This document shows positions 36,621 through 45,337 of a stretch of DNA of 48,924 nucleotides, in pieces. A program made the translations under genes and the position numbers. The notes below the pieces were generated by a model, which did not search any database, was not told the DNA's origin, and saw nothing but the letters and a program-made list of their open reading frames with translations. The first letter of the stretch is position 1, and each line of letters begins with the position of its first letter. The DNA comes from Selenomonadaceae bacterium (GTDB lineage: Bacteria; Bacillota; Negativicutes; Selenomonadales; Selenomonadaceae), in the NCBI GenBank assembly GCA_022786545.1, contig JALFXV010000094.1, positions 1 to 48,924 on the forward strand. Direction: 5' to 3'.

Positions 36621-36650
36621 TTGTGGCACAAGGCATGGCAGTGCTACAAT
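36621..36650 (+). promoter_or_regulatory. Promoter of the GH1 gene
   Basis: TTGTGG (36621-36626), an 18 nt spacer and TACAAT (36645-36650) lie 80 nt before the GH1 start. Confidence 0.55.
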
Positions 36651-36714
36651 GTTGTTACGAAGTTATAAATTTGAAGAACTAGAGGGAACAGCTTTTAAAG
36701 CAATTTTTTATTAA

Positions 36715-38175
<1,461 letters not shown>

Positions 38176-38249
38176 TGGAGGATGTGCCTCTGACGGCTGA
38201 TAAAACTATATAATATAGCCTCTTTGATGTTATTGCTATATAGAGGGAG

Positions 38250-38310
38250 AAGGCAGCCTGTTCCTGCCTGTGGCACTGTGCCGCAGGCGGGTGGGCTGCC
38301 TTTTCTTTTG
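38250..38310 (+). terminator. Terminator after the GH1 gene
   Basis: AAGGCAGCC and GGCTGCCTT flank an inner GCCTG/CAGGC stem and are followed by TTCTTTT. Confidence 0.8.
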
Positions 38311-38354
38311 CCAAGGTCTTTGGCAGAGATATGGATAAATATTTTGTCTATTTA

Positions 38355-38384
38355 TTGCTTTGTGACATATATATGACATATAAT
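38355..38384 (+). promoter_or_regulatory. Promoter of rpiR copy 2
   Basis: TTGCTT (38355-38360), an 18 nt spacer containing a TGACATATA direct repeat, and a perfect TATAAT (38379-38384). The repeat could be an operator. Confidence 0.5.
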
Positions 38385-38448
38385 GTAAGGGAAGCAAAAG
38401 ATATAGATATGTTATGTCTTTGATATTTCCGTCAGCGGGAGGCGTTGT

Positions 38449-39288
38449 ATGTCAAAATTAATCAGGGAACTGAAGGAACAAAAGGGGTATTCTGAATCTG
38501 AGAAGATGATAGCGGAGTTTATGCTGGAAAACTACCGCAGTATTGCCGCCATGTCCACGCGGCAGATGGCAAAAAAGACTTATACCAGCCCGTCAGCTAT
38601 TGTGCGTTTCAGCCAGAAGCTGGGCTTCGAGGGATATACGGATTTCAAGGTGCAGTTCTTGGCAGAGATGGTGCAGTACATGAACCAGCCCTCGGAAAGC
38701 GAGGTTTTTACCAATAAGGATACGGTGCGCAACGCCATTGAGAAGGCTACCCGCATGGAGCTCAATGCCATCAAGGAAACCCATTCCCGGCTGGAGCCGT
38801 CCTACGTGGTGAAGGTCTTGCAGTACATTATGTCGGCGGAGCATATTGATTTTTATGCTACGGATGAAAACCTGAATATCGCCAGGCAGGCTGCCAGCAA
38901 TTTTGTTTTTATGGGCAAGTCCTATACTGTGCCGCTGACGGAGACACAGATGTACTTTATGTCGGTGAACGTAGCTAAGAAGCATTTCAGCGTGATTATC
39001 AGCCGTACCGGGGAGAACCGCATGCTGATAGATGCGGCTCACAACATTAAGGCGCGGGGCGGCAAGATGCTGCTGATTACAGGGGAGAAGGATTCCACCC
39101 TGGGGCGGCTGGCTGACTTCGTACTGGTGTCTGCCAGCGCTGACAGGGTGGAGGCACTGGGCTATCGCATCTGGTGGGCCTGTGCCAGGTATCTGGTGGA
39201 TATGCTGATGGCTGCCATGATTACTCAGCGGGGGCTGGACTCTATCGGCCAGCGTGATGAATGGCTGAAGAAGAATTTCGTGATTTAG
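38449..39288 (+). CDS. RpiR/MurR-family regulator, copy 2
   Basis: The 279-residue paralogue of the regulator at 27793 has the HTH_6 domain (MSTRQMAKKTYTSPSAIVRF) and the SIS domain (VIISRTGENRMLIDAAHNI). The two proteins align along their full length with matching starts. It probably controls the EIIC copy 2-GH1 unit in response to a sugar phosphate. It is the last chromosomal gene before the integrated element, which begins within about 75 nt of its stop. Confidence 0.9.
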   Translation: MSKLIRELKEQKGYSESEKMIAEFMLENYRSIAAMSTRQMAKKTYTSPSAIVRFSQKLGFEGYTDFKVQFLAEMVQYMNQPSESEVFTNKDTVRNAIEKATRMELNAIKETHSRLEPSYVVKVLQYIMSAEHIDFYATDENLNIARQAASNFVFMGKSYTVPLTETQMYFMSVNVAKKHFSVIISRTGENRMLIDAAHNIKARGGKMLLITGEKDSTLGRLADFVLVSASADRVEALGYRIWWACARYLVDMLMAAMITQRGLDSIGQRDEWLKKNFVI

Positions 39289-39328
39289 CCTGCCAGGTGG
39301 AATGATGTTTCATGAGGTAGGGGGCGTA

Positions 39329-39348
39329 AAGCCTGTAATTACGGGCTT
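39329..39348 (+). terminator. Hairpin after rpiR copy 2
   Basis: AAGCC(T)GT and AC(G)GGCTT form a short stem around AATT. It is the natural terminator of rpiR copy 2 and lies at the likely boundary of the integrated element. Confidence 0.5.
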
Positions 39349-39359
39349 CTTGGGCTGGC

Positions 39360-39379
39360 TTGTCCGCATGTTGTCCGCA
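39360..39379. repeat. Paired TTGTCCGCA sites next to the integrase
   Basis: TTGTCCGCA occurs at 39360-39368 and 39371-39379, an 11 nt period (one helical turn), directly beside the integrase stop. This is the layout of integrase arm-binding sites near an att site. The att core cannot be defined because the right end is outside the window. Confidence 0.4.
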
Positions 39380-39395
39380 AAGGCTGTATGTTCTG

Positions 39396-40583
39396 CTAAA
39401 AACCGCCCAGAAGCTGCTCAAAAATCCCTACCGTGGCGGACTGTATCTGCTCCGTGTTGTGGATGTAGACCGTGTTGGTAATTGAATAATTGGTATGCCC
39501 TAGGCGGCAGGATACGCCTTTCAGTGAGGCTCCTGCCTCTATGAGCATGGTGGCGTGGGTGTGGCGGAAGCTGTGGGCATTGAGGCCTTCTTCCTTCAAT
39601 GCCTTGTTTATATCGGCTCGTTGCACACGTACACCGTCCTCATCGGTGCATACCAGCTCCGCCCTTACGGCTCCCTCGGGAACCAGCCCTGTGCTGGCTC
39701 TTGCCAGGGAGCCTTTTTCGTTAGTGTAGTATTCGGTGTAGGTTCCTGCCTTGATGATGCGGTTGAGCTCCTGGTCTGACTTCCAGCGGGCCAGCAGCTC
39801 AATGAGCCCTGCATCCAGCGGTATGTCCCTGATGCTGGCAGGCGTTTTGAGCCGGCTGGTGATATGCTCGCCTTTTCCTGTTTCATACAGAAGCTGCTGC
39901 TTCACATGGATAATTCCTGCCTGCAGGTCGATGTTCTTCCACTCCAGGCCCAGCAGTTCCGAGATGCGCATCCCGGTACGGAAAGCAAGCTGGATGAACA
40001 TGTGGTACCTGCTTCCATATGGGTATTTCTCCAGCAGTTCCGCAAATTTATCCAGCGTCACGATGGTGCGGGGCACTATGCCTTTTTTGGCATCCCTGGG
40101 TATCTGTATCTTCTCCATCGGGTTGGCGGTGATAATTTGATGGGGGTAGATGGCGTACTCCAGCATCTGGTTCATGACGCATTTCGCGGTGCGCATATAT
40201 TTTTGTGAGTAGCCGGATTCTGACATTGACTTGATGAACGCCTCGCAGCGCGCAGGCGTGATGTCCTTCAGCAGCTCATCACCGAAAAATCCGCAGACGA
40301 TTTTGGCTATGGCACGGTAGGGGGTGATAGTGCCATAAGTCACCTGTCCGCTGATATGCTCCAGCCAGATATGTATGAAGTCCGCCAAGGTGATTTCTGC
40401 CAGCCGGGATATGTCGTGCTTTGCCAGCCAGCTGCTGTAGGCTGCTATGCCCGCGCTGTATGCCTCTGCCTTTGTGGCATAGCCGCCCTTGGTTATGGTG
40501 CGGCGTTTTCCGTCAGGCTTCCTGCCTGCCTCGAATATGTATGTGTATGTGGTGCCTCTTTTGCGTGTCCTTACTGTTGCCAT
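39396..40583 (-). CDS. Tyrosine-type site-specific integrase
   Basis: The 395-residue recombinase has an N-terminal arm-binding domain (about 1-60), a SAM-like core-binding domain (about 65-160, ITLADFIHIWLEHIS) and a catalytic domain with Arg in RTGMRISELLGLEW, HSFRHTHATML (His-x-x-Arg), LGHTNYSITN and the nucleophile Tyr in TVYIHNTEQ. It resembles Tn916/phage-type Firmicute integrases with an AP2-like N-terminus. It overlaps the ImmA gene by 13 nt and is probably translated with it. Confidence 0.95.
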   Translation of the reverse strand: MATVRTRKRGTTYTYIFEAGRKPDGKRRTITKGGYATKAEAYSAGIAAYSSWLAKHDISRLAEITLADFIHIWLEHISGQVTYGTITPYRAIAKIVCGFFGDELLKDITPARCEAFIKSMSESGYSQKYMRTAKCVMNQMLEYAIYPHQIITANPMEKIQIPRDAKKGIVPRTIVTLDKFAELLEKYPYGSRYHMFIQLAFRTGMRISELLGLEWKNIDLQAGIIHVKQQLLYETGKGEHITSRLKTPASIRDIPLDAGLIELLARWKSDQELNRIIKAGTYTEYYTNEKGSLARASTGLVPEGAVRAELVCTDEDGVRVQRADINKALKEEGLNAHSFRHTHATMLIEAGASLKGVSCRLGHTNYSITNTVYIHNTEQIQSATVGIFEQLLGGF

Positions 40584-41029
40584 GATTTCCTGCCTCCCGC
40601 GTATTCTGCATAGTTCTCTGCAATCCGCATAGGTACCCCGTGCAAGGCGGCCGCATCATAGATGCTGGCATCCTCGTTTTCCTGCATATCCCTGGCCAGG
40701 AGCAGCTCCGCAGCGAAGAAGTCGGCCTCACGCTCATACCTGCCGGCGGAAAAATAGCCGTGCGACGTCATGCAGTGGACATTGAGCCCGTCATGCAGCA
40801 GGGCATGGCCAAGCTCATGGGCGCAGATATAGTTCAGCATGTGCTCCGGCGCCTCCGTGCTGATGATGATGACGCCAACCCTGCGGTATTTCATGTACAG
40901 CCCGTTCATCTCCTGCAGCTGTGCATAGGTTATCTGGATGCCGCAGAGCTCCGCCAGGTCGAAGGGATTGCAGGTATTATGGCGTTTTATCAGTTCCCGG
41001 ACACGTTGTTTTATCTTTTCTTTTTGCAT
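40571..41029 (-). CDS. ImmA/IrrE-family metalloprotease
   Basis: The 152-residue zincin has the HELGH motif (in NYICAHELGHALLH) and a downstream Glu in EREADFFAAELL, which complete the metal site. Such proteases cleave the element's own repressor after DNA damage or quorum signals, releasing excision genes. The start is ATG 41029 (MQKEKIKQRVREL), 8 nt after AAGGGG. A longer frame from 41101 adds an unconserved tail. It precedes the integrase, and its probable target is the repressor at 45338-45772, from which the inserted cargo now separates it. Confidence 0.9.
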   Translation of the reverse strand: MQKEKIKQRVRELIKRHNTCNPFDLAELCGIQITYAQLQEMNGLYMKYRRVGVIIISTEAPEHMLNYICAHELGHALLHDGLNVHCMTSHGYFSAGRYEREADFFAAELLLARDMQENEDASIYDAAALHGVPMRIAENYAEYAGGRKSWQQ

Positions 41030-41164
41030 AAGCATTTCCCCTTGAAGAAAAACGACACTGGTGACGGATTTGGGTGATGGCTTGGCTTGAAGCTGCATCA
41101 TCTAAGTTTCTTTGTTATTATGGGCATGGCACGTGTACCATCTGATTGAACTATTAAGTATTCC

Positions 41165-41251
41165 TTAATAGTTGATTTTTTCTGCAAGTTCTTCATCAGC
41201 TAATATATTGCGAATATGCATATTTATGGCTGGTACGGTTTTTTCATTGAA
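41165..41251 (-). pseudogene. Fragment of a RhuM/Fic-adjacent type gene
   Basis: On the minus strand the frame reads FNEKTVPAINMHIRNILADE then ELAEKINY and a stop. This resembles the helix-turn-helix segment of RhuM-like virulence proteins, which have an xHIRNI...GEL pattern. The rest of the gene is absent and the fragment abuts the TnpB remnant, so a transposon end appears to have landed in it before decay. The family call is tentative. Confidence 0.4.
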
Positions 41252-41375
41252 CTACTCCCTCCTAACGCTTAGCGTTTGAGGAGGGAGATTCCCACTTCTA
41301 CGAGAACAGCCTTCTGCCTTAGCAAAAGGACTTACACACTCTCCGTGGGCGTTAATTTCCGTAGTTCCTACGGTA
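41252..41375 (-). pseudogene. 3' end of an IS200/IS605-family TnpB gene with its right-end hairpin
   Basis: The minus strand reads GTTEINAHGECVSPFAKAEG and ends in RRE with a TAG stop. GTTEINAxGE is the characteristic C-terminal tail of IS605-type TnpB proteins. The stop lies within a strong hairpin (CTCCCTCCT/AGGAGGGAG, 41255-41287, with an inner AACGCT/AGCGTT stem). This is the usual right end of such elements and the 3' scaffold of their guide RNA. Everything upstream of about 41375 is lost, so the element is dead. Confidence 0.7.
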
Positions 41376-41405
41376 TTTTTTATGCTATAAAAGTTATTAT
41401 TTTCC

Positions 41406-41434
41406 TTGAAAAATAGAAGCTTTTTTGATATAAT
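41406..41434 (+). promoter_or_regulatory. Consensus promoter of a small RNA
   Basis: TTGAAA (41406-41411), a 17 nt spacer and a perfect TATAAT (41429-41434). No open reading frame with a ribosome site follows; a hairpin terminator does. Confidence 0.7.
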
Positions 41435-41440
41435 ATGGAT

Positions 41441-41555
41441 GTCGTACTTGAATGTGGTGTTCGCACTATACGTGATTGTATGACAACGGTTGTTAATTAT
41501 ACCCCACCATTGATTCTAGGTGTTCGCACTATTAGATGATTTGGTTGGGGTATTT
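41441..41555 (+). ncRNA. Candidate small RNA with two UUCG hairpins
   Basis: About 115 nt lie between the 41406-41434 promoter and a terminator whose stem is TACCCCA.CCA (41500-41509) with TGG.TTGGGGTA (41542-41552) and whose tail is TTTTT. GGTGTTCGCACTAT occurs at 41456-41469 and again at 41519-41532. Each copy folds into a hairpin capped by UUCG, and the flanks pair too (TGTGGTG/CACTATA; TCTA/TAGA). The second hairpin sits inside the terminator loop. It converges on the SIR2-type gene. I know no matching family. Confidence 0.55.
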
Positions 41556-43109
41556 TTATTTGTATCTCAGTAAGTCATATATCCTTATGAGACGTTTTAA
41601 TTCTGAATTTCCCTTTAAGCATTCAGGCGATTCTTGCATTATGAGTTTTTGCAAATAATCCAAGAGTTCAGTAACATTAAATTCAGCTTCAGTGAGAAAA
41701 ATCAATTTTCTATACGCAAATTTAAAACCCTCGTATTCAATCACATTCTGTATACTTAACTTGCCATATTTCTTATGGTAGCTATTTTTTTGCGCTCGTA
41801 GTTGCTGATTCAAGAAATCATCAATGTTTTGGTATTTCAATGTCTTCTCTTTTACTTTTTCAAAAACTTCTCCATTGTACAGTTTTAAATATTTATACAT
41901 TGGCAAGCCACCAGAATTTATCTTTAAGAGTTCTGGTAGGTATTCCTCAACAACAAGATTAGGATTAAAATGTTGGTTGTCAAAAATTATATCTTCATAC
42001 AATTGTTCTGATTTTATCATATGGCCGTGTTTAGCTACACCAACTCCAAGTACGAATTGTTCTGCTTTACTTATATCATCTAATTTTTCAAAACCACACG
42101 CAACTATTTTGCCAGACGGCTTAGAGGCATTGGCTAATTCGTATATATCTCTTCGAAGTTGCCTAAGAATGGTAGGGTTATATTGTGATTTTGTAGATAA
42201 TATAGCCTTGTAAATTGTAGAAAAATCGTTTGTAGCGATGCAAGACATTTTTATGTTTTTACCGTTAGTGAATTGTATTGCCCAATCGTATATTTTTTCG
42301 TCATAAGAGTAATCTATGAAAATCAGCCTGTCTTTAAGCATGTCAAGCTTTTCTTGAGATAAACAATTGGATATCGTTTGAAAAATGTTCCTGATGTTCC
42401 TATCATTTAAGGAATAACCCATAAATACAATTGGATATTCTAAAAATATGGTTAGAAGTTTCGCGATTAAGTAGGAAGACTTTTCTTCAAATAGCGCATA
42501 ATCTTTGGAAGTTAACACTAAACTTTTTGCATCACTTATTGAACCATGTATTTTATATATTTCACCAATGCCAGCTATATTTGCAAAAATAAGCTCTTCT
42601 TGTCCTATATATGTGGTAAAGTTGGGGAAAAGTTTCTCGAGTAATGTGTCATAATTTGTAGTGATAACTCCAGAGATGCTTCTAACGGAAAGCTCTTTCA
42701 ATAAATTTAATTCTAAACTTTGTTCTGGTAATACATATTTAGAAAGATATTCAGATATTGCAATTTTCAATGCTGAAATTTTATTTTTTAGTTCTTCCTT
42801 ATGATGTTCGCGAAAATTTTCATATTTTTGAGATGTTAATACTTTATTGTTATAGTCTTTTTCAAGTAGGTAAGCAATAGCAGGCTGTTGCCCATAATAA
42901 TCATCTTCCTCAACTTGGGCAGCATAAACATTATACTGAAATTCGTTACCGTCAAGTTCAGTGGAGAATAGCCGTAATAATTCATCCCATTTTTCGGAGC
43001 CAAGGTACCGCTTACTGATACCAGATCCCACGAACAAAAATGGATGATGTCCAGTATTTTTTATAGCATTTGAGATAATGCTATATATGTTTTCGGTTAT
43101 ATTACTCAT
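41556..43109 (-). CDS. SIR2-like defence protein (predicted NADase)
   Basis: The 517-residue protein has an N-terminal SIR2_2-type domain. FLFVGSGISKRYLG is the nucleotide-binding glycine motif, SGVITTNYDTLLEKLFP the central motif, and YKIHGSI the catalytic His region. The C-terminal half (about 290-517) is helical and unassigned, probably the sensor. Stand-alone SIR2 proteins of this kind deplete NAD+ when a phage is sensed, stopping growth of the infected cell. The gene is AT-rich, unlike the host. AAGGAG lies 7 nt before the ATG. No partner gene is coupled to it. Confidence 0.85.
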   Translation of the reverse strand: MSNITENIYSIISNAIKNTGHHPFLFVGSGISKRYLGSEKWDELLRLFSTELDGNEFQYNVYAAQVEEDDYYGQQPAIAYLLEKDYNNKVLTSQKYENFREHHKEELKNKISALKIAISEYLSKYVLPEQSLELNLLKELSVRSISGVITTNYDTLLEKLFPNFTTYIGQEELIFANIAGIGEIYKIHGSISDAKSLVLTSKDYALFEEKSSYLIAKLLTIFLEYPIVFMGYSLNDRNIRNIFQTISNCLSQEKLDMLKDRLIFIDYSYDEKIYDWAIQFTNGKNIKMSCIATNDFSTIYKAILSTKSQYNPTILRQLRRDIYELANASKPSGKIVACGFEKLDDISKAEQFVLGVGVAKHGHMIKSEQLYEDIIFDNQHFNPNLVVEEYLPELLKINSGGLPMYKYLKLYNGEVFEKVKEKTLKYQNIDDFLNQQLRAQKNSYHKKYGKLSIQNVIEYEGFKFAYRKLIFLTEAEFNVTELLDYLQKLIMQESPECLKGNSELKRLIRIYDLLRYK

Positions 43110-43140
43110 ATGATCACTCCTTAATGTTCTTTTTTGCTTA

Positions 43141-43161
43141 TTCCTTCCGGTATTTCTTTGG
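43141..43161. repeat. Copy of the repressor 3' end (left copy of a cargo-flanking direct repeat)
   Basis: TTCCTTCCGGTATTTCTTTGG matches 20 of 21 bases of 45344-45364, which is the last coding part of the repressor gene. The pair brackets a 2.2 kb block holding the DUF1828 and Abi_2 genes. Confidence 0.7.
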
Positions 43162-43200
43162 TGCCTATATGTATTTTATTTTATAGATGCTCCTTTGCAA

Positions 43201-43238
43201 AACGATAGCCCCTGTGCATAAGCACAGGGGCTATCGTT
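43201..43238 (-). terminator. Strong terminator after the DUF1828 gene
   Basis: A perfect 17 bp inverted repeat (AACGATAGCCCCTGTGC and its complement) has an ATAA loop. On the minus strand it is followed by TTTTGC. It may work in both directions. Confidence 0.8.
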
Positions 43239-43336
43239 AGTTCGGGGGTATGACGAATCAATTCCCGAATCGCTCAGTGCTTATTGTACATCATTTTATA
43301 CTGTATGTCACCAGCTAACTTCGGTTCTATTACCAG

Positions 43337-44116
43337 TCAGGCGGCATTTAGCTTGCCTATGCTGTCTGCCGTGTTTCGCTGGGAAAATAATATATACTCG
43401 GTCCCTTTGGCAGACAAAGCATTTAGAAATTGCTGGTCGACTGGCTTTTCTATATCATTTATTATTGCCAGCCCGGATACATCTTTTTTCGCCTGCCGGA
43501 TCCGTTCTTCCTTTATATCCAGCCAGTCGAACAGGAAAGAAGATAAATTCTGCCTGTTGATTGAATTGAAAGAACTTATGAGTATTTCGGATGTTCTTCC
43601 TGCTATCTGGAAATCAAATTTAAATTCAATCCCTGTGCTTCCTCTAGCGAGAAAGTTAGAGGTGTATATGATGTTATTTTCTTCCAGATAATCGGAAACA
43701 TCCTCTAGGAATATTGTTTTTACATTAGGGCTATTCAGGAAGAACATATCATTGACAGCTAACAATGCCTGCATGAACATATGGAAGCTCATAGCATAAT
43801 GTTCCTCTGTTGTTTTCATGGTAATAACATTGTCTTCGTTTTTGGCTCCATAAGATAGCAATAAGTTTTCCAGGAGTATTTTCCTGTTCTTACCCTTGAA
43901 GGACATTCCATCGGCCAGCAAATCACCTATGATATATCCATCATCAGAGAGTGTTATGTTGCCATTGTTATTATTTGCATAAACAGTTATGCCGTCATTA
44001 TGTCTGTCCATAATAGGCGTAGCGATTGCAGTCCAGCCACCCGACAGCTTCTCACAATGGAAATTACCTACAAGCCAGTCTTTGTATTCTTTTATCCAAT
44101 CGAAGTCATTTGTCAT
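43337..44116 (-). CDS. DUF1828/DUF1829-family protein
   Basis: The 259-residue protein has an N-terminal DUF1828-like domain (ITLSDDGYIIGDLLADGMSF) and a C-terminal DUF1829-like part (FLFDWLDIKEERI). Members occur in phages and defence islands of Firmicutes. No biochemical role is established that I can state. No signal or membrane segment is visible. AAGAGGTG lies before the ATG. The start ATGA overlaps the stop of an upstream remnant that resembles its own C-terminus. Confidence 0.8.
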   Translation of the reverse strand: MTNDFDWIKEYKDWLVGNFHCEKLSGGWTAIATPIMDRHNDGITVYANNNNGNITLSDDGYIIGDLLADGMSFKGKNRKILLENLLLSYGAKNEDNVITMKTTEEHYAMSFHMFMQALLAVNDMFFLNSPNVKTIFLEDVSDYLEENNIIYTSNFLARGSTGIEFKFDFQIAGRTSEILISSFNSINRQNLSSFLFDWLDIKEERIRQAKKDVSGLAIINDIEKPVDQQFLNALSAKGTEYILFSQRNTADSIGKLNAA

Positions 44117-44200
44117 AGATTAACACCTCTTGCTCTATTATAGATATTTAGCTTGTGTTGGAGCTGTTTGTCCTTCATATACAGCCAGTCAAATATGAAT
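44114..44200 (-). pseudogene. C-terminal remnant of a second DUF1828-type gene
   Basis: The minus-strand frame IFIFDWLYMKDKQLQHKLNI matches the SFLFDWLDIKEERIRQ segment of the intact neighbour; the underlying DNA is about 80% alike over 25 nt (44173-44197 against 43510-43534). It ends in a TGA that overlaps the ATG of the intact gene. It reads as the tail of a lost paralogue that once was translated just before it. Confidence 0.5.
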
Positions 44201-44202
44201 AT

Positions 44203-45174
44203 CTAAACTGATAAATCTTCTGTCCAGGATTTGCTGAATCCCATATCAATTAAAATTTGGTTATAAATTGTTGGTGGAATTAACTTCTGCAAGGCCTGTA
44301 TCTCTTTACTTATTTTACTTACCATCTCTTTGAAGTCTTTTTTAAAAAGAAAAATTTTCAAGATAATAATACAGTCAAATAAACGGGATTTAAAAATAAT
44401 GTCCGAAACATGAAAATGTACTATATTAGGAGTTCGTTTGCCTTTTTTAAAAAATATATTGTACAGTCTTTCATCATGGGCGCATATGTTACGAACAAAA
44501 TTCATAAAATCTAACATTTCTTGAAAACACTGTCGTTCAGTATTGCCTATCTCTATTTCTTGTGAATACTCTTTGTTGTAGTATTTTATTAATTCTTCTA
44601 AGATGGCATTTTGCATATTTGGGTTTAAATTGAAAAAGAAATGGAATGCTTCCCCCATAGTCATCTTATTAACAAGAACCCATAATGGTAAGTTTTTATA
44701 CTTGTTAAGATAATGGTAAATCTGGTCGCCTTGTGAAGATGGTTTTGAATTGTTGTTAATCACGTAGGATATTTTATAAATAAGTTTTGTTACTTTGTCT
44801 GGATTTGTAGAGTTGAAGTTATTAATATCAAGGTAACTAAAATTTTGTCTATATTCATCTGAAAAGTGATAAGACATTTTTGTTTTTATAACAGTTTCAG
44901 ATATTAGCATATACTTTAACAAGATATTACGTAAGTTTCGGTCGAATAGATAAAGAGAATATATTTGTTCTATAGTTGTTCCATCTTTGTAAAAATCTTC
45001 ACATTGAATACTACTTTTAGCTTTATCTAGAAATGGTGTTTTATAGCCGTTTATCACATTGTAATAACCTGCAGTTCTTAATATGTTCATAGCTTTACTA
45101 CCGTCATTAATAGTGATATTCCTTTTACGAAGGATTCGTATTTGTTGATGGTATGTCTTGAATGGCTTCTCCAT
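44203..45174 (-). CDS. Abi_2 (AbiD/AbiF-type) HEPN abortive-infection protein
   Basis: The 323-residue protein matches the Abi_2 family: N-terminal KPFKTYHQQIRILRKRNI, central YLFDRNLRNILLKYMLISE, and a HEPN-type RNase motif RNICAHDERLYN (R-x4-H) near residue 230. Abi_2 proteins stop phage growth by cutting RNA, and AbiF members have been linked to a non-coding RNA antitoxin and to the ancestry of Cas13. The ATG at 45174 lies 5 nt after GGAGG; the ATG at 45186 overlaps that site. Directly upstream are its own promoter, a pseudoknot RNA and a terminator. Confidence 0.88.
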   Translation of the reverse strand: MEKPFKTYHQQIRILRKRNITINDGSKAMNILRTAGYYNVINGYKTPFLDKAKSSIQCEDFYKDGTTIEQIYSLYLFDRNLRNILLKYMLISETVIKTKMSYHFSDEYRQNFSYLDINNFNSTNPDKVTKLIYKISYVINNNSKPSSQGDQIYHYLNKYKNLPLWVLVNKMTMGEAFHFFFNLNPNMQNAILEELIKYYNKEYSQEIEIGNTERQCFQEMLDFMNFVRNICAHDERLYNIFFKKGKRTPNIVHFHVSDIIFKSRLFDCIIILKIFLFKKDFKEMVSKISKEIQALQKLIPPTIYNQILIDMGFSKSWTEDLSV

Positions 45175-45195
45175 AAGTTCCTCCATATTTTGTAT

Positions 45196-45272
45196 AAAAA
45201 AAGAGCCTTGCCTCTCCGCAGATTAGCAAGACTCCGCAACTTGCCCGCAGGCTCATTGCTGTTTCTCTTGCT
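45196..45272 (-). ncRNA. Pseudoknot small RNA in the Abi_2 leader (candidate RNA antitoxin)
   Basis: On the minus strand, TTAGCAAGA (45274-45266) pairs with TCTTGCTAA (45231-45223). GAGCCTGC (45254-45247) lies between these arms and pairs with GC(A)AGGCTC (45211-45203) outside them. The two stems interleave, giving an H-type pseudoknot of about 75 nt. The second stem is followed by seven U, so it also works as a terminator about 20 nt before the Abi_2 start. The first bases of stem 1 may lie before the transcription start. The fold is read by eye. Confidence 0.65.
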
Positions 45273-45275
45273 AAG

Positions 45276-45305
45276 ATTATATCACATGTATATATAATAA
45301 TGCAA
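45276..45305 (-). promoter_or_regulatory. Promoter of the Abi_2 RNA-toxin unit
   Basis: On the minus strand TTGCAT (45305-45300), an 18 nt spacer and a perfect TATAAT (45281-45276). Transcription would begin at the pseudoknot RNA and reach the Abi_2 gene only by terminator read-through. Confidence 0.6.
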
Positions 45306-45337
45306 CAAATTTATAACATTGTTAACAGATGATAAAA

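Noticed and set aside
36621..36650. Sigma-54 promoter in front of the GH1 gene
   Set aside because: The GG and GC elements are 11 nt apart instead of 10 and no enhancer-binding regulator is present. A sigma-A reading fits better.
39289..39395. tRNA gene as integration target
   Set aside because: No cloverleaf or TPsiC-like sequence is visible. The element appears to lie in the gap after rpiR copy 2.
41441..41555. CRISPR or type III antitoxin repeats in the 41441 RNA
   Set aside because: There are only two 14 nt copies, 63 nt apart, without regular spacing or a toxin gene downstream on the same strand. I kept it only as an unassigned RNA.
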